64,000 bases of DNA from Desulfovibrio sp. (GCA_031287575.1 JAITSV010000069.1:1-64000); one strand, 5' to 3'. Shown: positions 26,436-36,400, counted from the first letter of the stretch. Program-made: numbers and translations. The notes: generated by a model from the sequence alone, not told the origin.

Positions 26436-27095
26436 CTAACGGGCGGCGCGCACCAGCCGCTCCACCAACTGGCGCTGGGCCTGTTCGGCGGCGTCTATCT
26501 CGGCCGGGGCAAGGCCCGCGCCCAGGGCCACGGCGCGGCGCTTTTCGGCGGACACGAAGTCTTCCTTGCGGTGGGCGTCGTTGTTGATGACCAGCCGGGC
26601 ACCCGCCGCGCGGGCGGTGATGGCCACGTGGCCGTTGGACAGCCCGTGCGAGGGGCGGGTGGTTATTTCCAGCAGCACCCCGCGTTCGGCGGCGTAGGCG
26701 GCGTCCTCGGGCGTGAGCAGGCCGGGGTGGGCCAGCACGTCCGCGCCGCCCTCGATGGCGGCGAGGTTGGTGCCCGTCTCCACCACGTCGGCCAGCGACT
26801 GGCCGTGCACCACCACCAGTTGCGCGCCCAGCGCCCGCGCCTCCTTGATGGCGTCGGGAATGAGGGCCGGGGGCACGTGGGTCAGTTCCACCCCGGCAAA
26901 GACCTCTATGCCCGCGTACAGCCCGTACTGGCGGGCCATGGGCAGCACCTGGCGCAGGATGAGGTCCATGTTCGATCCGTCGGCATGGTCGGTGAGGGCC
27001 ACGGCGCGATACCCCGCAAGGCGCGCGAAGCGTACGGCGGTGGCGGGCGTCATGGTGGAGTCGCTGAAGCAGGTGTGCACGTGCAGGTCGATCAT
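26436..27095 (-). CDS. PHP-domain metal-dependent phosphoesterase
   Basis: The 219-residue product starts at 27095 with MIDLHVHTCFSD, the first PHP motif; upstream in-frame codons are Pro/Arg-rich. Further metal-site motifs: ALTDHADGSNM, GIEVFAGVELTHVPP, DVLAHPGLL, and VINNDAHRKEDF at the C-terminus. The family includes histidinol-phosphatase and 5'-3' nucleases; the length and the TNLAAIEGGADVLAHPGLLTPEDA segment resemble the stand-alone histidinol-phosphatase-like group. Substrate unknown. Preceded by a 464-bp gap. Confidence 0.88.
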   Translation of the reverse strand: MIDLHVHTCFSDSTMTPATAVRFARLAGYRAVALTDHADGSNMDLILRQVLPMARQYGLYAGIEVFAGVELTHVPPALIPDAIKEARALGAQLVVVHGQSLADVVETGTNLAAIEGGADVLAHPGLLTPEDAAYAAERGVLLEITTRPSHGLSNGHVAITARAAGARLVINNDAHRKEDFVSAEKRRAVALGAGLAPAEIDAAEQAQRQLVERLVRAAR

Positions 27096-27559
27096 GGGGT
27101 GGCTCCGGAGGTGGCGCGCGGGTATCGGCGGGGCGGGCATCCGCCGCGCGCAGTGGGGGGCTGGTCACGCACGCGGGCAGGGGTGCCGGTCGGACATGCA
27201 GACCGTGCACGGCGGTCGCCCGGCTTCGCCCGGTTCACCCGGTTCTGTTTGATTCTGTTTGGTTCTGTTTGGTCGCGTGGGAAATGGTGGGCCACCGGTA
27301 CACTACGGGCGCAACGGACGCAACCCGGAGCCCGGTGTGCCGGACGGGTGCGGACGCCGGAATTCGTGGTGAAAGCGGGGGGGGGCGGAAGGCAGGGGCG
27401 GAAGGGGAGCAGGACACGGGAGGGCAGGCGGAAACGCGTCCGCCGACGAGGATGGTCGACCGGCGGAAACGGCCTGTCGGCACGCGAACACCACGCCCCG
27501 GCGGGGCGCCGGATGGCCCGGATGGCAATGGCGGCCCGGCGATGCGGGCACCTGCCGCG
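27096..27559. other. Intergenic region with a short tandem repeat
   Basis: No gene. A tandem array at 27236-27286 (TTTGATTCTG, TTTGGTTCTG units) is the only clear feature. The remainder has no conserved frame or recognisable signal. Confidence 0.6.
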
Positions 27560-28258
27560 CTACATGCGGTACTTGGTTTCCGGGTCCAGCGAGCGCAGCA
27601 GTTCCGCCAGTTGCTCTTCCAGATCGTGCGGGTCGCGCGGGTGGTCTGCTGCCTGGTCCGCCGACTGGCCGGTGTCTTGGTTCGCGGCGTGCTGCTCTTC
27701 CACGGCCTCGCGGACGCGGGAAATCTGCTCCACGTTGATGGGGCTGCCCGCTTCGCCGTCGGCCCACGGGGGCTGGCCCGCCTTGCGGCGCACATCGCGG
27801 GCCATGGCCGACGCGGCGTCGGTGGGGCGGCGGGCGGCGTTTTCGTCCAGGTTGGGGCGCAGGCGGTCTTCGGCGGCGCGGCGCAGCACGTCCTCGCTGA
27901 CGAAGATGGGCACGTCGGCCCGCAGGGCCAGGGCAATGGCGTCGGAGGGGCGGCAGTCCACGCGGGTGCGCGAACCGTTCAGCAGGATGTCCAGTTCGGC
28001 GAAGTAGGTGCCGTCGCGCAGGTCCACCACGTCCACGGCCACCAGTTGCGCCCCCAGCGAGCGCAGGGTGTTCAGCAGCAGATCATGCGTGAGCGGGCGC
28101 GGCACGTCCACGCTGTTGAGTGCGATGGAGATGGCCATGGCTTCCATGGCCCCTATCCAGATGGGCAGCAGTTCCTCCCCGGCCTCGCGGCGCAGGACGA
28201 GGATCGGCGCCTTGGTGGCGTCGTCCAGCGACAGCCCCACGACCTTCATCTCTATCAT
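27560..28258 (-). CDS. Bifunctional nuclease (BFN/DUF151) family protein
   Basis: The 232-residue product begins at 28258 with MIEMKVVGLSLDDATKAPILVLR and contains the whole BFN core: LLPIWIGAMEAMAISIALN, RPLTHDLLLNTLRSLGAQLVAVDVVDLRDGTYFAEL, RVDCRPSDAIALALRADVPIFVSEDVL. BFN domains have been linked to nuclease activity and occur widely in bacteria with unclear roles. After about residue 140 a Glu/Asp/Gln-rich tail follows. It lies 180 bp beyond miaB, with a tandem array between. Confidence 0.9.
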   Translation of the reverse strand: MIEMKVVGLSLDDATKAPILVLRREAGEELLPIWIGAMEAMAISIALNSVDVPRPLTHDLLLNTLRSLGAQLVAVDVVDLRDGTYFAELDILLNGSRTRVDCRPSDAIALALRADVPIFVSEDVLRRAAEDRLRPNLDENAARRPTDAASAMARDVRRKAGQPPWADGEAGSPINVEQISRVREAVEEQHAANQDTGQSADQAADHPRDPHDLEEQLAELLRSLDPETKYRM

Positions 28259-28295
28259 GGGATACCTGCCTGTGCGCCCCTGCGGGCGTTTTCGC

Positions 28296-28412
28296 ATGGT
28301 GCCCGGGCCTGCCCGGCCTGCCCGGTCTGTCTGATCTGCCCAGTCGGCCCGATCAGCCCGATCAGTCTGACCAGCCTGACCAGCCTGACCAGTCCGGCCA
28401 GTACGGCCTTGC
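28296..28412. repeat. Degenerate decamer tandem array between miaB and the BFN gene
   Basis: About eleven imperfect copies of the 10-bp pattern CCTGACCAGC / CCCGATCAGC / CCTGCCCGGC fill the gap. It is non-coding. The copy-to-copy drift suggests slippage followed by mutation. Confidence 0.75.
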
Positions 28413-28437
28413 GGGCCGATGCGGCGCCGGAAGCGGA

Positions 28438-29901
28438 TCATGCCCTCAGTACTCCGCGCAGCGAATGCTTCTTGGCCTCGACGATGGTCACCGGCACGAT
28501 CTGGCCCAGCCAGCCTTCCGGCCCACCTTCCGAACGGGCGGGCATCACCACGTTGACGGGCTGGCCGTAGGGGTCGCGCCCCTGCCAGCTTTCGCCGCCG
28601 GGTTTGCCCGCAACGTCGTCATGCACGCCTTCATGCATCTCCGTGGGGGCCATGCCGGGCTTCCTGCTCATGCCGTCCAGCAGCACCATTGTGTGCAACC
28701 CTACCATGTTCCGCAAGCACTGTTCAGTATAATCATTCTGCCATGCCTGCAGGCGGGCCAGGCGGGCGGCCTTTTCGGCGGCGTCCAGCTTGCCGGGCAG
28801 CATCTCCGCGCGGGTGCCCGGCCTGTCGGAATAGCAGAACGAGAAGCTGGCGGCAAAGCCCACGGCCCGCATGGCGGCCAGGGTGTCCTCGAAGTCCTGC
28901 TCCGTCTCGCCGGGAAAGCCCACGATGATGTCGGTGGAAAGCTGGATGTCCGGTCGGGCCGCCTTCAGCCGGTGCACGATGTCCATGTACCGGGCCATGT
29001 CGTACTTGCGGCCCATGGCCTTCAGGATGCGGTCCGACCCGGATTGCATGGGCAGGTGCAGGCGCGGGCACAGGTTGTCCAGCGTGCCGAAGGCGTCGAT
29101 GACTTCCGGCGCGATGTCCTTGGGGTGCGGCGTGACGAAGCGCAGCCGGGCCAGGCCGGGCAGGGCGGCCACGCGGTGCAGCAACTCGGCGAAGGTCACG
29201 GCCTTGCCGTCACCCTCCATGGTCGCCATGGTCGCCATGGCCGCCATTGTCGCCTGCCGGGCGGCTTCCGCGTCCTGTCCGTAGGAATTGACGTTCTGGC
29301 CGAGCAGGGTAATTTCCCTGGCGCCACGCCGCACCAGTTCAGCGCATTCGCGCACCACCGCGTCGGCCCCGCGCGACTTCTGGCGGCCCCGCGTGTACGG
29401 CACGATGCAGTAGGCGCAGAAGTTGTCGCACCCCTGCATGATGTTCACGAAGGCGGAAGGCGGCACCGGCCCGGAGTCCAGTTGGGCGTCGCGCTCGGGA
29501 TATTCCTCGGAAAAGTCCAGCAGCGAGACGCGCAGGCCCGGTTCCGCGCACAGCCGTTCGATGGCCTGCGGGGCCATGGACGAGCCGTCGCCGCCGAACA
29601 CCAGGCGCACCTGCGGAAAACGGGTGAAGAACCCGGAGCCGATCTGCTGGGCCACGCAGCCGCCCACCACGGCAAAGGCGTCGGGCAGCTTGCGGGTGGC
29701 CTGGCGGATGCGCCCGAGCACGCTGTACACCTTCTGCTCCGGCTTGTCGCGCACCGAGCAGGTGTTGACGATGTTCACGCGGGCCTTGCCAAGGGGGGCT
29801 TCCGTAAAGCCGCGCGCCACAAGAGCCCTGGCCAGCCAGTCGGAATCGTTGACGTTCATCTGGCAGCCAAAGGTCAGGATATGAAAGGTACGGTCGCTCA
29901 T
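28438..29901 (-). CDS. miaB: tRNA-2-methylthio-N6-isopentenyladenosine synthase MiaB
   Basis: Radical-SAM methylthiotransferase that thiomethylates i6A37 in tRNAs. The 487-residue product has the N-terminal UPF0004 domain with three cluster cysteines (FGCQMN, NTCSVRDKPEQK, VGGCVAQ), the radical-SAM motif GCDNFCAYCIVPYTRG (about 156-171), and a C-terminal TRAM domain (about 420-487, with a His/Asp/Gly-rich insertion of repeats). Between the second and third parts is an odd insertion RQATMAAMATMATMEGDG, encoded by tandem CATGGTCGC units at 29218-29250. The start at 29901 has no strong Shine-Dalgarno but begins the conserved sequence. Confidence 0.94.
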   Translation of the reverse strand: MSDRTFHILTFGCQMNVNDSDWLARALVARGFTEAPLGKARVNIVNTCSVRDKPEQKVYSVLGRIRQATRKLPDAFAVVGGCVAQQIGSGFFTRFPQVRLVFGGDGSSMAPQAIERLCAEPGLRVSLLDFSEEYPERDAQLDSGPVPPSAFVNIMQGCDNFCAYCIVPYTRGRQKSRGADAVVRECAELVRRGAREITLLGQNVNSYGQDAEAARQATMAAMATMATMEGDGKAVTFAELLHRVAALPGLARLRFVTPHPKDIAPEVIDAFGTLDNLCPRLHLPMQSGSDRILKAMGRKYDMARYMDIVHRLKAARPDIQLSTDIIVGFPGETEQDFEDTLAAMRAVGFAASFSFCYSDRPGTRAEMLPGKLDAAEKAARLARLQAWQNDYTEQCLRNMVGLHTMVLLDGMSRKPGMAPTEMHEGVHDDVAGKPGGESWQGRDPYGQPVNVVMPARSEGGPEGWLGQIVPVTIVEAKKHSLRGVLRA

Positions 29902-29975
29902 GGTCCGGTGGTATGCTGGTGGAAGGCCGGGATGCCCCGGCACGGGTGGATGAAAAGGGAAGCGGCGGTCCCGGG

Positions 29976-30269
29976 CTATTCGGAGCCCTTGCCGTCGGCG
30001 GGGGCCTGGGCCTGTTCGCGACCCGATTGTGCGCGCCCCGTCTGTGCGCGCCCCGTCTGTGCGTGCTCTGTCCGGGTGCGTGCATCCTCGCGGCCGCTGT
30101 GTACGCCCGCCAGGTAGAACAGGGCGATGGGTGCGATCAGGCAGGCCGTGCACCACAACAGGGGGTTGCGGCCCTGCCGTCGGGCCAGGACCGCCGCGCC
30201 AATGCCCACGCACGCCCAGATGAGCGCCATGTAGACGTAGCCGGAAGTGGTGAAGTCCAGTTCAAGCAT
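29976..30269 (-). CDS. Small membrane protein with repetitive C-terminus
   Basis: The 97-residue product starts at 30269 (MLELDFTTSGYVYMALIWACVGIGAAVLA). Two hydrophobic helices (about 10-30 and 38-55) are visible, separated by a short basic loop (RRQGRNPLLW). The tail is polar and made of in-frame repeats (TEHAQTGRAQTGRAQSGREQ). I know no function. It is divergent from the HMA gene, and the repeat tail is encoded by decamer-like units as in nearby intergenic arrays. Confidence 0.6.
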   Translation of the reverse strand: MLELDFTTSGYVYMALIWACVGIGAAVLARRQGRNPLLWCTACLIAPIALFYLAGVHSGREDARTRTEHAQTGRAQTGRAQSGREQAQAPADGKGSE

Positions 30270-30447
30270 GGGGGTGCGGGGGTTGCGGTGCAGGGGAGGG
30301 CGGATGGCGTCACCGGCCGCGTTGCCGTGGGCTGGGGGCCGCCCGGTGCCTGCCGTTTGGCGACTGCCGGAAAACATCCGCGAAACATCGCCACGGTTCG
30401 GCGGTTCCTTGAGGTAAGGCATTCACGGGGGGTGCGCAAGGGGTCAA

Positions 30448-30482
30448 ATCCTACTTGCACAGTAGGATAAAAGCGGTATAGT
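30448..30482 (+). promoter_or_regulatory. Promoter with overlapping palindromic operator upstream of the HMA gene
   Basis: -35 TTGCAC (30455-30460), 16-bp spacer, -10 TATAGT (30477-30482). A perfect inverted repeat, ATCCTACT then TGCAC then AGTAGGAT (30448-30468), straddles the -35. A dimeric repressor bound there would block polymerase. The regulator is not in view; metal control is a guess from the downstream gene. Confidence 0.7.
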
Positions 30483-30590
30483 CTCGGCATTGAAGACGAA
30501 GTGTCGTCGCGCGCCGGTGGCTGCCCCGGCGTTTCCCTTCACATCGTGCGCCGCGCCTGCGGCATACCGCCCACGCGGGGAGGATTTCCC

Positions 30591-30800
30591 ATGAAGAAGT
30601 ACAAGGTGAAGGGGCTGCAAAGCCCGGACTGCGCCGCCACCGTGACCACTTCCATCCAGACCAGGGCCGGGATCGAGGAAGTGAACGTGAACCTGGCCAC
30701 CGGCGAAATCACCTACGGACCGGCGGTGTGCGTGGATACGCGCATGCTGCGCGAAGCCGTGGAAAGCGCCGGGTACACGCTGGAGGAAGAAGAGGCGTAG
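30591..30800 (+). CDS. Heavy-metal-associated (HMA) domain protein lacking the second metal Cys
   Basis: The 69-residue product is a single HMA ferredoxin-like fold: MKKYKVKGLQSPDCAATVTTSIQ, GIEEVNVNLATGEITYGPAVCVDTRMLREAVESAGYTL. The usual metal loop M-x-C-x-x-C is SPDCAAT here, with one cysteine, so copper-chaperone function is doubtful; another Cys (AVC) lies elsewhere. GGGAGGA precedes the ATG. Monocistronic behind its own promoter, with a hairpin about 60-90 bp downstream. Confidence 0.85.
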   Translation: MKKYKVKGLQSPDCAATVTTSIQTRAGIEEVNVNLATGEITYGPAVCVDTRMLREAVESAGYTLEEEEA

Positions 30801-30859
30801 CCGCATCCATGCGCGGTGCGTGCCGGATGGCGGGCACCACGGTGCAGGTTTTGCTTCGC

Positions 30860-30893
30860 ATGAAGGGGCGGGGGCACGGGCCCTCGCCCCTTC
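30860..30893 (+). terminator. Hairpin downstream of the HMA gene
   Basis: GAAGGGGCG..CGCCCCTTC forms a stable stem about 60 bp beyond the stop codon, with a weak T-tract (GATCGTTTG). Probable terminator. Confidence 0.5.
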
Positions 30894-30945
30894 GATCGTT
30901 TGCGGTAATGGGGAGCGGCGCTGGGGCCGCGTGCAGCCGTGGCCG

Positions 30946-31971
30946 CTACTGTTCCTGCGCCGCCGGTTCTGCCGGTTCCACCGGATCAGGGCCATCCTTG
31001 ACCAACTGGTAGTAGGGCAGGATATCCGCCCCGAAGCTGAGCTTGAACCAGCCCCGGCGGGGGCTGTTCACCCCTTCCAGGTCCACCTCGGTCACGCCCG
31101 CGCGGGCCAGCTGGCCGAAGGCATCCCACAGCACGGCGGTGCCGCAGGGGGTGTTGCGCAGGTGCGGATCGCCCGCGCCGAACAGGTAGTAGGCACGCTT
31201 GCCGTCCATGCCGAACAGGGCCATGGCCGCCAGTTCGCCTTCCGGGGTGCGGGTGGCGAACAACCGGCCGAAGCCCCCTGCCAGCACGGCGGCGGCCAGG
31301 TCGCGCAGTTCGTCCAGCCGTTCGCGCTCCACCTCGATGCCCTGGCGGCCCATGGTCAGGGCGTAGAAGGCGGAAAGGTCTTCGGGCGTGGCGTCTTCGG
31401 TGGTGCGCACGCCGGTCTTCAGCGCCTTGCGCACTTCCTGGCGGCGCGAATAGGAAATTTCCGGAAACAGGGGCACGTCTTCCGGCGCGGCGGCATCGGC
31501 AAAGCCCGCCAGGCTGGCGTAGGCGGTGTAGCGCACCTCGGCCACGTAGCGGGGGGCGTCGTCCCTGCCGTAGTTGTGCCACAGGAAGGGCCGGATGTCG
31601 GTGACCTGCGGCGACAGGGCCAGTTCCACCCGCTGGTAGCGGCGCGACAGGGCGGCGGCCACGTCCGTGGCGATCTCGAACCGCTCCGACAGCACCGTGG
31701 AACGGTTCTGCTTGTTGGCGGGCGGCGCGAACAGGATGCCGTTGTGGATGACGAAATCGTGCTGCACCGCGCACGACCCGTCCGCCGATTCGGTGACGGC
31801 CACGGCGGCGCGGCGTTCGTTGCCGTTCAGGCACCAATACAGGCGGCTGGGCTGGCGCACGGCGGCAAGATACGCGGACAGCGAGAAGATGGTGCCGTTG
31901 GGAGATGCCTCGACAAAGGCGTCCCACTGGGCGCCGGGGGTGGTCTCTTCGAGACGGTATTGCGTGGTCAC
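30946..31971 (-). CDS. FemAB/GNAT-like acyltransferase
   Basis: The 341-residue product starts with GTG at 31971 (GGAG nearby); the longer upstream frame is Arg/Pro-rich. Two GNAT-like halves are visible: the first with SPNGTIFSLSAYLAAV and HDFVIHNGILFAPP, the second with EISYSRRQEVRKALKTGVRTTEDATPEDLSAFYALTMGRQGIEV and AYYLFGAGDPHLRNTPCGTAVLWDAFGQLARAGVTEVDLEGVNSPRRGWFKLSFGADI. The order and the SRR..RKALK and E-GVNSP...KxxFG motifs fit the FemAB/methicillin-resistance fold, which in Gram-negatives often acts in cell-surface glycan or exopolysaccharide acylation. Substrate unknown. Confidence 0.8.
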   Translation of the reverse strand: MTTQYRLEETTPGAQWDAFVEASPNGTIFSLSAYLAAVRQPSRLYWCLNGNERRAAVAVTESADGSCAVQHDFVIHNGILFAPPANKQNRSTVLSERFEIATDVAAALSRRYQRVELALSPQVTDIRPFLWHNYGRDDAPRYVAEVRYTAYASLAGFADAAAPEDVPLFPEISYSRRQEVRKALKTGVRTTEDATPEDLSAFYALTMGRQGIEVERERLDELRDLAAAVLAGGFGRLFATRTPEGELAAMALFGMDGKRAYYLFGAGDPHLRNTPCGTAVLWDAFGQLARAGVTEVDLEGVNSPRRGWFKLSFGADILPYYQLVKDGPDPVEPAEPAAQEQ

Positions 31972-32201
31972 GGGGGCTCCGTTGCATGGCGCGGAAAGGC
32001 TGCCGGGCCGCGCGCAACGCGCGGCGCACCGGTGGGCGCGGGAGCGTCGTCCGCGCCGGGCGAAAAATGACACCGCTGCCGCCCGCCGTCAATATGCGGG
32101 GCCACTCGTGCCGGAAGGTACAAGGTGGGGGCTGCCGCAATGGGGCGGTGCGGGAAACTTCCGACACCGAGCAAAATCTGGTGACCTGCGCCGGGGCGGC
32201 T

Positions 32202-32329
32202 GGCGCAAGAGGGGTTTTTGTCTTCTGCCGAGGAAGAACGCCTTTTTATGGAGGGAGCGTACTCTTGTTGTACGTGACCGGAGTAAAAAGGCGTTCTGAC
32301 GACGGCAGAGGCAAAAAGACCCTTGCGCC
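32202..32329 (+). repeat. Long inverted repeat with conserved apical hairpin, copy at memo 3' end
   Basis: Arms of about 50 bp (GGCGCAAG, TTTTTG, TCTGCCG and GAACGCCTTTTTA blocks) pair across 32202-32329. At the tip lies GGAG (32254-32257), stem CGTAC/GTACG (258-262, 270-274), loop TCTTGTT, then TGAC. It begins 7 bp after the stop codon of the memo gene. The tip matches those at 40176-40200 and 42336-42360 even though the arms do not. Confidence 0.8.
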
Positions 32330-32335
32330 TACCAG

Positions 32336-33184
32336 TTACGCAACAAGCACGCCCGCATACCCCACCACCCGCTGCATATCCCCGCTGACCTCGCCGGAGG
32401 TCGCATAGGCCACCACCCGCGCGGTCTGGGCGCCCAGGTCCAGCGCGGCCAGCAGCCCCAGGGTGGCGGGCAGCACCCCGCACATGGAGATGCCCCGGTC
32501 GCGCACGGTGGCGTACAGGCCCAGGGGGTCCAGCGCCTTGATGCGGGCCAGGGCCAGGCGGTCCAGCCGTGCGGCATCGGCGTGGGTGACGTAGTGGCTC
32601 ATGTCCGAGGACACCACCATGGCCACCCGCCGTCCGGCGGCCTCCAGGCGGCGCAGTGCCCCGGCCAGTGCCTGCGATGCCTCGCGCAGGGCCTGGGGAT
32701 GCGGCTCGGCCACGGCCACCGGCACGATGGCGAGGTCGGGCGTGTATTCCTGCAGGAAGGGCAGGACCACCTCTATGGAATGCTCGCGCACGTGGGCGGC
32801 TGTATCGCGGGTGAAGCCCGCGTCCGATTCGGCCAGGGCGTCGGCCAGTTCCTCGTCCACGGGCACCGGGCCGAGGGGGGTGTGCCAGTGGCCGCCCGGC
32901 CAGACGGACAGCGGCGCGCCAAGCCCGGTGTGGTTGGGACCCAGCAGCACGATGGTGTCGGGCAGGTTGGCCGCGCCCAGGGTCTGCCCGGCCACCTCGC
33001 CGGAATAGACGTAGCCCGCGTGGGGCACCATGGCCAACAGGGTGGGGGCGGCGTCGCGCGGGGCGGCGGCAAGGTGTTCGCGCACGGTGTGGCGCAGCAG
33101 GTCGGGGTCGTCCGGGTAGAACATGCCGGCCACCACGGGATTGCGGTCGATGGCGTGTCCGGTGTCCAGATGCCTGTCGTGCAT
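32336..33184 (-). CDS. MEMO-family protein (AmmeMemoRadiSam system protein B)
   Basis: The 282-residue product starts at 33184 behind GGAGG. Motifs: NPVVAGMFYPDDPDLLRHTV, LLAMVPHAGYVYSGEVAGQTLG, IVLLGPNHTGLGAPLSVWPGGHWHTPLG, EHSIEVVLPFLQEY, MVVSSDMSHY and HADAARLDRLALARI. The fold resembles non-heme-iron LigB dioxygenases, and the conserved His residues are kept. In many prokaryotes memo sits with a radical-SAM gene and an AMMECR1-like gene; neither partner lies in this window. Function is unresolved. A long-inverted-repeat element follows directly. Confidence 0.93.
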   Translation of the reverse strand: MHDRHLDTGHAIDRNPVVAGMFYPDDPDLLRHTVREHLAAAPRDAAPTLLAMVPHAGYVYSGEVAGQTLGAANLPDTIVLLGPNHTGLGAPLSVWPGGHWHTPLGPVPVDEELADALAESDAGFTRDTAAHVREHSIEVVLPFLQEYTPDLAIVPVAVAEPHPQALREASQALAGALRRLEAAGRRVAMVVSSDMSHYVTHADAARLDRLALARIKALDPLGLYATVRDRGISMCGVLPATLGLLAALDLGAQTARVVAYATSGEVSGDMQRVVGYAGVLVA

Positions 33185-33479
33185 GGCGGCCTCCTGCGGG
33201 TAGCGGCGGACATACGGAAAGGGAAAAGGGGCAGCCTGTCCGGTGGTGTCCGGTAGCCTGTCCGGCGGGAATCTCCGGCGGGCTGTCCGGTCGAATATCG
33301 GGGCAATCCGCACGGACTCGGAACCACGTCCGTGGGTCCGTACCCGATCTATGCCAGATGCGCGGAAAAACGGAAACAGCGGAGATGGGGGCGACGGTAT
33401 CAGCACCGGGATGGGGCCGGAGCCAGGGCCGGGTTGGCCGCTGCATCTGCCCGCTGCCTGCCTGCTGGCGAATGGGGGG

Positions 33480-36400
33480 CTAGGGCTGTGCGCCGCCAGT
33501 GAACCCGGAAAGCCCCTTGGTCACGTCGGTGGTACGCAATTCGGACGCGGCCATGCGGCCGTACAGCGACTGCGGGTCGCGCCGGGCCAGGTCTTCCAGG
33601 GTGGCCTTCCAGGCGTCCACGTTGCCCATCTTGCGCTGCAGGCGCGCCACGCGATAGCGCATGGCCGCGTAGCCGGGGTCGGAATCGGGCACGTACTTGG
33701 CGTACTGATCGGTCCAGTCCAGCGATTCGCGCAGGCGGCCCGCCGCCTCGGTGATGTCCATGAGCGAGAGCAGGCATTCCTTGATGCGCGGCGTGTCTTC
33801 CTTTTCCGGGCTGGCCTGGGCCACGGCAAGGAAGTCGGACAGGGTCTCGCGGGTGAGCAGGTAGGCCTTTTCCAGTTCGCGCTTGCGCTCGGCGTCGCGC
33901 GACAGGAAGTAGCCCACGTAGGCGCGCTGCTCCTGGGGCAGGTCCTTGCGGTCGTACAGGCGCTGCCACAGGGGCACGGCCAGGTCCGGGTGCCCCAGGT
34001 TCTCGTGGGCCAGGGCCAGCGCGTAGTCCGCCTGCTTCTGCACCGGGTCGGACAGGCTCCACCCGGACACGCCCTGCATCACGTCGGCGATGCGCTGCCA
34101 GTTCTGGGTTTCCAGATACACCTTGAGCGCCAGGGTCAGCACTGTTTCGCCGTGTTTGGGATCCTTCGGCCCCTTCAGGAAGCCGTCCAGCATCTCCAGC
34201 GCCTTCTGGGGCTGCCCGGTGTTGGCGTAGCTGAGGGCGATGGCCACATGGGTGTCCACCGACAGGTCCTTCTCGTTCTCCTGGATCAGCGGGTACTGTT
34301 CCCATAGTTGCAGGATGCGGTCATAGTTGCCGTCGGCCACCGACTCGGCCACCATCTGGGTGAAGCTTTGCAACGCGATTTCGCGCACCTTGGGCAGCAT
34401 GTCGCTGCCGGGGTGGGCCTGGGCGAATTCCACGGCGGATGCCAGGGCCTCGGGGAACTGGCGGTTCCACAGGTACCACATGGTCAGCTTCAGCCGGGCC
34501 AGCGGCACCAGCGGGCTTTGCGGATGGCCGGAAATGATGGTGGTGTACGCCTGCACCGGGCGGGTGTTGTCCGGCCTCTGGAACACCGAGACCATCTCGG
34601 CGATGCTCGGCGCATCGTGGATGCCTTCCTCCGCGAGGCGCATCAGCGAAATGAGCCCGCCGTCCTTGTCCGGGAAGCGGCGCACCGCCTCTTCGTAGAG
34701 CACCCGGGCGGCCTCGGGCTGCTTCTGCCTGGCCAGGATGTCGCCCTGCCGGGCCAGCACGGTGTCGATGTCGTCCGCGTCGGGATTGAGGTTGTAGTAC
34801 AGCCAGTAGTTGGCGCGGGCATCGTCCAGCTTGCCCAGGTGGTCGGACACGTCGGCGGCCACGGTGAGCAGTTGCGGGTATTCCAGGTAGAAGCGGCCCC
34901 AGCGCTTGTCCACGAAGTCGAGGATGGATGCGGCCTGCTGGTAGTACCCCATCTTGTACAGGGTGCGGGCCAGGCTGACGGAGCCTTCGCGCACGTACTT
35001 GCTTTCCGGAAAGTCCTGCACGATGGACTGGAACTTGTCCGCGGCCTTTTGGTAGTCGCCGCGTTTGTAGGCCTCTTCGCCCGCGTAGTACATGGCAAGG
35101 GCGGCGTTTTCGTCGTGCGGGTACTGGCGCCGCAACAGGTTGAAGTAGCCTTCGGCCTCCTGCGAATTGCCGATGCGCGTGTTCAGCAGTCCGAGGCGCA
35201 GCAGGGCCTGCGGCACCCGGTGCGACTTCAGGTTGTAGTTCATGGCCTCGTTGGTGGCCGTGATGATCTTGTCGAAGGCGGGAAGGATGTTGTCCTTGTT
35301 CTGCGCGTAGAGCACGTCGCCGATGAGGTACAGCACCTCCTCGTACATGTCCCTGGGGGTGTCGCGCAGGCCCTTCAGGATTTCCAGCAGCTCCATGGCC
35401 TTGGGGTAGTCGGCGTTGACCATGAAGGTCTTGGCCTGCTCCAGCAGTTCTGCCGGGACCGGCGGCGGGGGAACGGGGTTGCCCTTTTCGTCCACGTACA
35501 CCACCTGGGTGGCGTTGGTGCCGTTTGTCGCGGCCTTGCCCGCGACTTCGGCCTGCTTGGCCTGTGGCGAGGTGGCGTTGCCGGTGACCGGGGGCGTGGG
35601 CTGGCCGTCGGGCTGCGGGGGCGGCGTGGGGCCTTCGGGGCGGGGGGCCGAGGACTTGCGCGCCTCGCCCTGGTCCTTGGCAGGATCCTTGGCAGGGTCC
35701 TTGGCAGGATCCTTGGCCTGATCGGGCTGCCCCGTCTGGCCTGCCTGGTCGGGCTGCCCGCTCTGCGCGGGCGCCTGGGCCACGGCCTGGGGTGCGGCGG
35801 ATTGGGCCTCCTGCCTGGCCGTGGCGGCGGGGCCGGCCTCGCCGCGCGAGGGCACTGGTGCGGGTGCCGTGGCCTGGGCGGACGCCGCCGCCTCTTCCGG
35901 CCAGTCGGAAGGGCCGCCGGGATTGATGCGCGCCCGGACGGAATAGGGCACGGCAAAAAAGTTGCGCTGTTGTTCGGACGGCTGTGCGCCAGTCTGTCCG
36001 GCAGTTTGGGCGGCGCCGGGTTGCGGCTGGGCCGGGGGCGTGGCTCCGATTTGTCCGGTGACCTGCGCCGGGGGCGCCGTACCCGGCCCGGAGGAAAGCT
36101 TGCCGGTGACCCCGTCCGTGGGCGCGGTCTGGGGGGGCTGGGTCTGGCCGGTGGTGTTGGCGGCCTCGGTACCGTCGGTGAGGGCGCGTTCGACGACGCG
36201 CGGCTGCCGGGCGCCGTTCTGCGCCGGTGGGGGCGTCGCGGGCGTTGCCGCCGGTGCGGGTTGGACCGGCCGGGGGGGCAGTTCCGCAGTGGCGGCGGGC
36301 GTTGCCGGGGGCGTTGCCTGCCCTGCCTGTCTTGTCGGTTGGGTCGATGGGGCCGATTGGGCAGTTGGCTGGCCACCGTCGGAGGCTGTCCATCGTTCGC

